Shown: piece after piece, positions 58,173-64,000 of the stretch
Layout of the letters: each line of letters starts with the position of its first letter
How positions within the stretch are numbered: position 1 is the first letter of the stretch
Assembly (NCBI GenBank): GCA_965200115.1
Contig: OZ241336.1
Location: 620,001-684,000 of the forward strand
DNA length: 64,000 nucleotides
Direction of reading: 5' to 3'
Source: JAPOUP01 sp026708635
GTDB lineage: Bacteria; Pseudomonadota; Alphaproteobacteria; Rhodobacterales; Rhodobacteraceae
Program-made: the position numbers and the translations under genes
The notes under the pieces: generated by a model
Database searches by the model: none
Told to the model about the DNA's origin: nothing
The model's input: the letters and a program-made list of their open reading frames with translations, nothing else

Positions 58173-58921
58173 TGGCCGGGCACGCCGATTTCGTCGACGC
58201 GCTCCTGAACCCGGAACGCGCAACGCCACCGGGGCTGAACAACCCCAATGGCGAGAGGGCCCGCAAGCGGTTCGACGTCTACCGCAACAATGTAACGGTT
58301 AGCCTGACGGAAGCGCTGGAAACCGCGTTCCCCGCGGTTCGAAAACTGCTCGGCGTGTCGAACTTCGGCGTTCTTTCATTATCCTACGTGCGCAGATACC
58401 GTCCCGAGTCCCCGCTTCTGATGTTCTACGGGGCGCGGATGCCGGAATTCCTCGAGACGTTCGAACCGGCCCGAGAGATCGCCTACCTACCCGATGTCGC
58501 GAAACTCGAGCTGGCGCTTCGCGAATCCTACCATGCCGCCGACTCCGTGCCGCTGGCACCCACGGCGCTACGGATACCGACCGACCGCCTTATGGCTTCA
58601 AGGATAACGTTCGCCCCCTCCGTAAGGCTTGTCAGATCCATCTGGCCAATTCACGGAATCTGGCGTTTCAATATGGAAAGCGGAGCCCCAAAACCACGGG
58701 CAGGCGGCGAAAACGTATTGGTGACCCGACCGGCATTCGACCCGCGGCTATCGACTTTGGCGCCAGGCGGTGGTACGTTCGTCGCGGAACTGCTGGCAGG
58801 CGCCAGCTTCGGCGAGGCGATGGACGCGGCGCTATCCAGGGTGCCGGAATTCGATCTGGGCGAAATACTCGGCGTATTCCTTGAAGGCGCCGCGATAACG
58901 GGAATTGACGAGGTCACATAG
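58172..58921 (+). CDS. bufC: RiPP maturation partner protein (DUF2063)
   Basis: A 249-residue protein. The N-terminal DUF2063 DNA-binding-like domain reads FDVYRNNVTVSLTEALETAF and PAVRKLLGVSNFGVLSLSYV, with YLPDVAKLELALRESYHAAD after it. It acts as precursor-recognition partner of the MNIO enzyme. Its ATG overlaps the bufB stop; doxX starts directly after its own stop. Confidence 0.92.
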   Translation: MAGHADFVDALLNPERATPPGLNNPNGERARKRFDVYRNNVTVSLTEALETAFPAVRKLLGVSNFGVLSLSYVRRYRPESPLLMFYGARMPEFLETFEPAREIAYLPDVAKLELALRESYHAADSVPLAPTALRIPTDRLMASRITFAPSVRLVRSIWPIHGIWRFNMESGAPKPRAGGENVLVTRPAFDPRLSTLAPGGGTFVAELLAGASFGEAMDAALSRVPEFDLGEILGVFLEGAAITGIDEVT

Positions 58922-59518
58922 ATGAATGAACTGGTATCCCTGTATGACTCCCTTGTTGACCGGGTCGAAAGACTGGCCCCCGTTCTGCTACCGACCGCCG
59001 CGCGTTTTGTCTTTGCGGCCGTTCTGCTGGTCTACTACTGGAATTCGGGACTGACCAAACTTGGCGGCGAGGGAATCCATGGCTTGTTTGGTCCGACTTT
59101 CAATGCCTTCGCGCAGATATTCCCGAAAGGCGCCGAAGCGGTGGGTTATGACATAACCCAGGCATCCCTGTTGCAGAAGCTCGTCATTTTGGGGGGGACG
59201 TGGGCGGAATTCATGCTTCCCGCGGCCATCGTCCTCGGGTTGCTGACCAGGCTCGCCTCGATCGGAATGATTGGCTTTATAATTGTCCAGAGCCTTACGG
59301 ACATCTGGGGACACGGAGCGGATGCCGGAACGATCGGAGCTTGGTTCGACATACACTCCGGAGCGTTGATCCTTGACCAGCGCGCGTTCTGGGCATTCCT
59401 GCTATTGTATCTGGCGATGCGCGGGGCAGGACCCCTATCTTTGGACGCGGCCGCAGCCGCTTTTCTGCGCCGGGGCAGTCCGGACGGCGCGGGAGCCGAC
59501 AGGACGCCAGCGAGCTAG
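58922..59518 (+). CDS. DoxX-family membrane protein
   Basis: A 198-residue protein with four membrane helices. RFVFAAVLLVYYWNSGLTKL, AEFMLPAAIVLGLLTRLASI and GMIGFIIVQSLTDIWG match DoxX. DoxX genes are common in bufferin and related DUF692 operons; the role is unclear, perhaps electron transfer or a membrane partner. It starts immediately after bufC. Confidence 0.9.
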   Translation: MNELVSLYDSLVDRVERLAPVLLPTAARFVFAAVLLVYYWNSGLTKLGGEGIHGLFGPTFNAFAQIFPKGAEAVGYDITQASLLQKLVILGGTWAEFMLPAAIVLGLLTRLASIGMIGFIIVQSLTDIWGHGADAGTIGAWFDIHSGALILDQRAFWAFLLLYLAMRGAGPLSLDAAAAAFLRRGSPDGAGADRTPAS

Positions 59519-59887
59519 CGCCAGCCTGTATCGGGACCTGAGCGGCACACCGCATCCTGGATCGGAACGGCTGACTGACGCGGCCGGCGTCGAAGCTCCG
59601 GATTCCTGGGCGGCCGGGGCCCGATCAGCGGAACCGGTCCGATCGATGGCCCGTGCCCAGCCGAAGCGATCGTTCGGCGGCAAACGTTGCGGCGCGCTCC
59701 GGAGCCGCCGGTCAAGTACGCCACTGTCGGTGACGATGATCGCGGTGCCGGGATCTGCCGGTCAGTGGCGTCATGAAGGCCGATGCGCCAGTCAGTGAGC
59801 TGATTGCGCTTGACCTCCCCTATCCCGCCGAGCGCTGGATCAGGTGATCGGCACCGGCACCGCGGTCCCCGCACCCCCAGACCGTCT
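59519..59887. other. Convergent intergenic stretch after the bufferin operon
   Basis: No gene supported and no T-tailed hairpin found. Confidence 0.4.
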
Positions 59888-60214
59888 TCAGGCCAGGAGT
59901 GCGCTCCTGACCTCTCGACCCCATCCCAGATGGAGCTGGCCAGCCCGGTCTATCAGCGGACGTTTCATCAGTGCGGGATGCGCCGCCATAAGCGTCAGAG
60001 GGTCACCTGACCGCCCATCCACACCGAGATTTCGCCATGTCGTCGAGCGACGGTTCAGCAGTTCGTCGCCAAAGGCCGCGTAAAACCGGGGAAGGATGGA
60101 TTTGGATACGCCCTCGGCGCGCAGATCCACGAACGCCACCTCAATACCGCGCTCACTTAACGATTTCAGCGCCCTGCGACAGGTGTCACAGTTCTTCAGC
60201 CCGTAGAGTTTCAT
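59888..60214 (-). CDS. ArsC/Spx-family thioredoxin-fold protein
   Basis: A 108-residue ArsC-like protein. MKLYGLKNCDTCRRALKSLS carries the CxxC-like pair, and DLLNRRSTTWRNLG and HPALMKRPLIDRAGQLHLGW match the YffB/Spx branch, with the conserved Arg in KRP. It may be a glutathione-dependent thiol reductase; true arsenate reduction is not assured. Confidence 0.88.
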   Translation of the reverse strand: MKLYGLKNCDTCRRALKSLSERGIEVAFVDLRAEGVSKSILPRFYAAFGDELLNRRSTTWRNLGVDGRSGDPLTLMAAHPALMKRPLIDRAGQLHLGWGREVRSALLA

Positions 60215-60421
60215 TCACCTGCCCCAGTCGCATGCCTATCAGGCATAGGTCTTTCATTAAATCCTGCTTGCGCCTCCCCGCAATATGTCCATATATACGC
60301 ATGTGACGGCAGACCAGTCCCTCGAGGACCGCTCCCCGCGGGAGAAACCAATCGAGCGTTCAGGGCCTGGCTGCACCAAGCCGCCGCAAATCCGCGGGCG
60401 GAATCGATCAAGGAGATACGA

Positions 60422-60628
60422 ATGCCAACTGGCACCGTCAAATGGTTCAATACCACCAAAGGCTATGGGTTCATCGCACCGGACCAAGGCGGAAAGGATG
60501 TATTTGTGCATATTTCCGCCGTCGAGCGTTCCGGTCTGACCGGCCTCGCCGACAACCAGAAGGTGAGCTACGAGCTACAGGAGGGCCGCGACGGGCGATC
60601 CTCAGCCAGCGACCTCAAGCCCATCTAA
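60422..60628 (+). CDS. Cold-shock protein (CspA family)
   Basis: A 68-residue single cold-shock domain: TGTVKWFNTTKGYGFIAPDQ with RNP1 (KGYGFI) and DVFVHISAVERSGL with RNP2 (VFVHI). It binds single-stranded RNA/DNA as a chaperone. AAGGAG precedes the ATG by seven bases. The ~200-base upstream region may be a cold-responsive leader. Confidence 0.96.
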   Translation: MPTGTVKWFNTTKGYGFIAPDQGGKDVFVHISAVERSGLTGLADNQKVSYELQEGRDGRSSASDLKPI

Positions 60629-60918
60629 CGGATTCCCTACATTCTGCCCATCGCGGCGCCTATCGGCCCTAAACGACCGGATCGGCATGCGATGGGCCCT
60701 CTCACCCTTTCGAATCGCCATTTCCAGGACACTTCTGACATGACGCCGGTGATCTCTGGTTCGCGGCTCACGATACCCGAACGAGGGACAATATATCGAC
60801 AAAACGCGGCGGCGGTGATGACATGGACGTCGTGGGCGTAAGTTTGGGGAGGTAATTGAATCGATGACTTCATAATCACGCACTGGGAACGCGGGCCAAA
60901 CCGGAAAGGAGAAACGCC

Positions 60919-61377
60919 ATGCACCTAACCCGACGCGCCGCCGTTGGCCTTCTGCTCGCGGCCCCGACGGCTTCCGCCGTCGCCCACGCGGCATTCGCCT
61001 CCGAGCCCGAGACATTTCAGGTGGATGGCATCGCGATCCATGGCTACGACCCCGTGGCGTATTTTACCCAAGGAGAGCCAGTGCGGGGTTCCGACAGTCA
61101 CACGATCGATTACAGGGGTGCGACATGGAAGTTCGCATCGGCGGAAAACCTCGCCGCGTTCAAAGGCGATCCAGGGAAATTCGGCCCGCGCTTCGGCGGG
61201 TATTGCGCTTACGCGGCGTCACAGGGCTATCTGGCACCGACGGTTCCGGAAGCCTGGACAATCCATGAAGATCGGCTGTACCTCAATTTCTCGCTCCGTG
61301 TGCGCCGCCGCTGGAGCCGCGACATCGTTAACAACATAGCGAAAGGCGAAGCGAACTGGCCGGGGATTCTCGGATAG
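60919..61377 (+). CDS. YHS domain-containing secreted protein
   Basis: A 152-residue protein. A signal peptide with twin Arg (MHLTRRAAVGLLLAAPTASA) precedes a YHS-like domain: IAIHGYDPVAYFTQGEPVRG, ATWKFASAENLAAFKGDPGK and FGGYCAYAASQGYL. YHS domains bind metal ions, often copper or other soft metals, and this kind occurs alone in the periplasm. It lies 1.4 kb from a bufferin operon, which may or may not be meaningful. Confidence 0.9.
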   Translation: MHLTRRAAVGLLLAAPTASAVAHAAFASEPETFQVDGIAIHGYDPVAYFTQGEPVRGSDSHTIDYRGATWKFASAENLAAFKGDPGKFGPRFGGYCAYAASQGYLAPTVPEAWTIHEDRLYLNFSLRVRRRWSRDIVNNIAKGEANWPGILG

Positions 61378-61685
61378 TTTCCCGCCGACGGTGGGTGCCA
61401 CGCATCTCAAACGCGCACGGAATCAGACATTCCCCGCAGCCCCGGGCTGTCGCGGCATACACGCGTGCTCCCGGCATTCCGCCTCGGGCCAGAGACTGGG
61501 CGACGATACCAAGGGTATTTCCCCGCCGTATCTGTTCCGCCATGGCCAATGCCCGTTTGACCGCACGAACCGTGGGCGTATCCCGACTTTGTTGTTGATT
61601 GCGATTCGCATATGCCCACGGTGGCGGGATCCCGTGACCGCCAGGCGTGAAGTCCACATGACAGGCTCGCGTTGGAGGCGACACG
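61378..61685. other. Convergent intergenic stretch between the YHS gene and thyX
   Basis: No gene supported over 308 bases. Confidence 0.4.
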
Positions 61686-62597
61686 TCAGAGCCGAAGCGC
61701 ATCGCACATCTCGCGCCACTCACGTCGGGACATGCCCGAATCCTCCTGCGTCACGTTCTCCCCTCCAATCATCCGCCTGACGCATTCGGCCGCTTTCGCC
61801 GAGAGATTGACTCCGCCTATCCTGTAATCCCTGAACGCGGCGTACGCGAGCGGCACCCAGTCGGCCACCACCTTACCGATCGCTTCGGCATAGACCCTGA
61901 TTTCGTACTGGGCGTGGGAATCCGCGCGCAAACGAAGGAAATGGAAGAGATTGTGCAGGTCAACTTTCCAATACCACTGTGTGTATACGTTGGCCGTTAG
62001 ATTCATTCTGGCAAGTTCGCGGGCGAGCCCCAGTTTTCCGTCCTTCACGCCGAGCATCTCTTCATAGTGGCCATAGCAACGGGCGCTGTCGGATCTGAGA
62101 ATCTCCAGAACCCGCTCAGCCTCGGTACCTGACAGCACCTGTCCGCGCCCCTGACTGTTCTCCGCCGACTGCGCGGCGAGAGATTCCGAAGCGGGTATGT
62201 AGAATTCCCGATCAAGAATTGAATAGCGGGCCGAGTATTCGTTCACGTTGGCGGTACGGTGGCGGATCCATTGGCGGGCGACGAACACCGGCAATTTGAC
62301 GTGCAGCTTGATCTCGCACATCTCGAACGGAGTCGAGTGCCAATGGCGCATGAGATAGCGTATCAGCCCCTCGTCGTTCGAGACGGATTTCGTGCCCTTG
62401 CCGTAGCTCACGCGGGCCGCCTGGCAGATGGCCGCGTCATCGCCCATGTAGTCGATGACCCGAATAAAGCCATGATCGAGCACGTCGTAGGCGTTGTGGA
62501 GATGCTCCTCCATCCCGGGCGAGACGGATCGTGAAGTCTGGTTCCGCGAGCGTTTCAGCGTATCGACTTCCGCCTGCTGTTCAATGGTCAACGGCAT
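61686..62597 (-). CDS. thyX: FAD-dependent thymidylate synthase
   Basis: A 303-residue ThyX. The signature RHRTANVNEYSARYS (RHRx7S) is at about residues 112-126, with HSTPFEMCEIKLHVKLPVFV before it and the C-terminal NLFHFLRLRADSHAQYEIR. It makes dTMP from dUMP with methylenetetrahydrofolate and FAD/NADPH. Length and motifs are complete. Confidence 0.97.
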   Translation of the reverse strand: MPLTIEQQAEVDTLKRSRNQTSRSVSPGMEEHLHNAYDVLDHGFIRVIDYMGDDAAICQAARVSYGKGTKSVSNDEGLIRYLMRHWHSTPFEMCEIKLHVKLPVFVARQWIRHRTANVNEYSARYSILDREFYIPASESLAAQSAENSQGRGQVLSGTEAERVLEILRSDSARCYGHYEEMLGVKDGKLGLARELARMNLTANVYTQWYWKVDLHNLFHFLRLRADSHAQYEIRVYAEAIGKVVADWVPLAYAAFRDYRIGGVNLSAKAAECVRRMIGGENVTQEDSGMSRREWREMCDALRL

Positions 62598-62984
62598 CGG
62601 TGGCTCTCTCCGTTACAGATCTTTTTCCGATTCGGGGCAGCGACTTCACTGACGCGGATTTCCGTGCCCGCGAAGTGACGAAAGTCCTCCGCGGCGGCCC
62701 CCAACCCGCGGTTCGGAACTTCGGAAACCCCGACCTGATCACCGAGCGCGAGTCGCCAATCCATGGCACAGTCGCTGACCGACCGCGGGAATTCAATCCC
62801 ATGCCTGCCGGGAACATGTCATAGGCATCGCCGATCAGGCGGATCGGGCCACCGTCGAAGTCCCGGCCATCCATCGTCCGGTATCCAGAAGCCTGGCGCA
62901 ATCAACTTTCCATTCGGCCGCGTATCGTGTTCCGATGGGCCTACCCGCAGCCGGCGGAGCATTCTCCAACTGGAAGGAAATCCT
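62598..62984. other. Stretch upstream of thyX
   Basis: Should contain the leftward thyX promoter. A minus-strand frame at 62581-62901 has no recognisable motif. No gene supported. Confidence 0.4.
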
Positions 62985-63510
62985 GGCATGAATCCCCCTC
63001 GTGATTGTCGCTCCGCTGGCCGACAGGGAGGATCCCGCTCTCATTCAGCCGGATTCCGGCGATCTCACCTGAAAAGCGCTCTTCGAACTTTCTGGACGGG
63101 CCGCAAACGGTTTGGTCCGTCTTGGCTTATAGCGATGTGACCGCTTCGCGACGCAGACCGGGAAATCAACGCACGCACTGGCGATATGTCTCGCCCACCT
63201 GCGAACCGGAGCGCTGTTCCCGCACCTGAACACCACCCACACAGCCGCCGAAGCGGACCACTTTCCTCGCGCCGCCAAGCCACGCACCATGGTCCGCGAC
63301 GCGGATGTCGAAAAACTTCCGGCTCATATCGCCGACACCTCGGCGGCATGGGGTATCGTTTCCGCGGCACATGAGCCGGAAGGCACCGTATTGTGCGGAG
63401 GCCGTCAGGCGGCGTGGCGAAAGGTTGATGCGATGGACGTCGGGATAACGACGAACTCGACATCCTGTCATCGCTCCCGCTCCACGATAAACGGGTGTTG
63501 CGTCTCATTC
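62985..63510 (+). pseudogene. Malonyl/acyl-CoA synthetase (MatB-like), N-terminal relic
   Basis: Read across frames, the plus strand gives IVAPLADREDPALIQPDSGD, a stop, KALFELSGRAANGLVRLG, another stop, ATQTGKSTHALAICLAHLRT and GALFPHLNTTHTAAEADHFP. This is the start of a MatB-type AMP-forming synthetase (..EKSPEALALYLACLRAGAVF..). At least one frameshift and two stops interrupt it, and the ATP-binding P-loop region onward is missing. Confidence 0.7.
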
Positions 63511-63551
63511 CGAGAGCACTAGACTTGGATAAAGACTATTGGAGCGAGAGA

Positions 63552-63980
63552 ATGGGAATCACCTATCTGCACACTATGGTCCGCGTGAGGGATCTGGAGA
63601 AATCCATGGCGTTCTACGCGCTTCTCGGGCTGGAAGAGACTCGCCGGATTGAAAACGAAAGCGGACGGTTCACGCTCGTGTTCATGTCACCGCCGGGGCA
63701 GCAAAACGCCCATGTCGAACTGACCCACAACTGGGATGGAGATGACGGGCTGCCGTCGGACAGCCGCCACTTTGGCCACCTTGCCTATTCGGTTGACGAC
63801 ATTTACGAGACGTGTGAGCATCTCCGGAACAATGGGGTGGTCATCAACCGCCCGCCAAGGGATGGGCATATGGCGTTTGTGCGCTCGCCGGACAATGTGT
63901 CCATCGAGCTTCTGCAGGCAGGCGACGCACTACCGCCGGCGGAGCCATGGGCCAGCATGGAAAATACCGGGCATTGGTGA
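63552..63980 (+). CDS. gloA: Lactoylglutathione lyase (glyoxalase I)
   Basis: A 142-residue VOC-fold enzyme. LHTMVRVRDLEKSMAFYALL with a metal-binding His, HVELTHNWDGDD with a Glu, HFGHLAYSVDD with a His and NVSIELLQ with a Glu give the four metal ligands. It converts the methylglyoxal-glutathione adduct to lactoylglutathione. The ATG at 63552 follows GAGCGAGAGA. The relic upstream does not affect it. Confidence 0.93.
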   Translation: MGITYLHTMVRVRDLEKSMAFYALLGLEETRRIENESGRFTLVFMSPPGQQNAHVELTHNWDGDDGLPSDSRHFGHLAYSVDDIYETCEHLRNNGVVINRPPRDGHMAFVRSPDNVSIELLQAGDALPPAEPWASMENTGHW

Positions 63981-64000
63981 TGCCGGCGCTTGCGAGGGCG

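Noticed and set aside
59515..59874. Minus-strand frame of 119 codons after doxX
   Set aside because: Arg/Pro-rich low-complexity product typical of spurious frames in GC-rich DNA.

Overview
The window is GC-rich DNA that looks like an alphaproteobacterial chromosome, probably Rhodobacterales-like. The grounds are a porin of the type common in that order, an rpmH-rnpA pair, many ATGA-overlapping operons, TRAP and ribose-type ABC importers, and a selenium (SelD/MnmH) pair. Catabolic and housekeeping operons alternate with patches of transposon wreckage, so this is a genome with recent and repeated mobile-element activity. I have not tested the taxonomy against any database.

Layout. 1-4.8 kb (minus): partial tungstate permease gene tupB, then an overlapping operon of MBL-fold hydrolase, HAD-IIA phosphatase, class II aldolase and FGGY sugar kinase. 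4.8-9.8 kb: IS66 scrap, an internally deleted IS, a decayed IS427-type IS, an AbiEi/AbiEii pair whose toxin is cut off by an IS fragment, and another transposase relic. 9.8-10.7 kb: a perfect 38-bp palindrome in front of a small gene and a frameshifted fic. 11.3-17.5 kb (minus): substrate-binding protein, ATPase, two permeases, DhaK and DhaL, a sugar/polyol import and phosphorylation operon, divergent from an alkyl-sulfatase-like gene. 19.3-22.8 kb: a Tn3-family element with 33-bp inverted repeats, whose tnpA is split and whose interior holds a DUF433/DUF5615 toxin-antitoxin pair and small coiled-coil/membrane genes; tRNA-Arg follows. 23.3-26.9 kb: histidine kinase, flavin disulfide reductase and TVP38 membrane protein. 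27.2-29.3 kb: a low-GC hypothetical gene, a moeA scrap and an integrase relic, then rpmH-rnpA.

30.5-39 kb is the most interesting metabolic block. A GntR regulator and a Gfo/Idh dehydrogenase are divergent from an SsuD-like monooxygenase, an aldo/keto reductase, a flavin reductase, a complete TRAP transporter and a PhyH-type dioxygenase. Monooxygenase, flavin reductase and aldo/keto reductase are the enzyme set of the oxidative sulfoquinovose pathway (sulfo-SMO), but the transporter and extra oxidoreductases differ. I infer a catabolic route for a sulfonate, possibly not yet described.

39-44.4 kb: Sel1 protein, di-heme peroxidase, SelD fused to an FAD oxidoreductase, and MnmH. 44.9-46.4 kb: the long parent copy of the IS seen at 5.1 kb. 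46.5-49.1 kb: porin plus TbpB-like lipoprotein, preceded by an array of 22-bp dyad repeats. 49.3-50.7 kb: a candidate structured RNA leader and two paralogous HTH genes. 50.5-54.1 kb: molybdopterin-binding protein, XdhC and an AbrB-family membrane protein. 54.5-56.6 kb: nested Tn3 relics. 56.9-59.5 kb: a bufferin-type RiPP operon (BufA precursor, BufB, BufC, DoxX). 59.9-64 kb: ArsC/Spx-like protein, cold-shock protein, YHS protein, ThyX, an acyl-CoA synthetase pseudogene and glyoxalase I.
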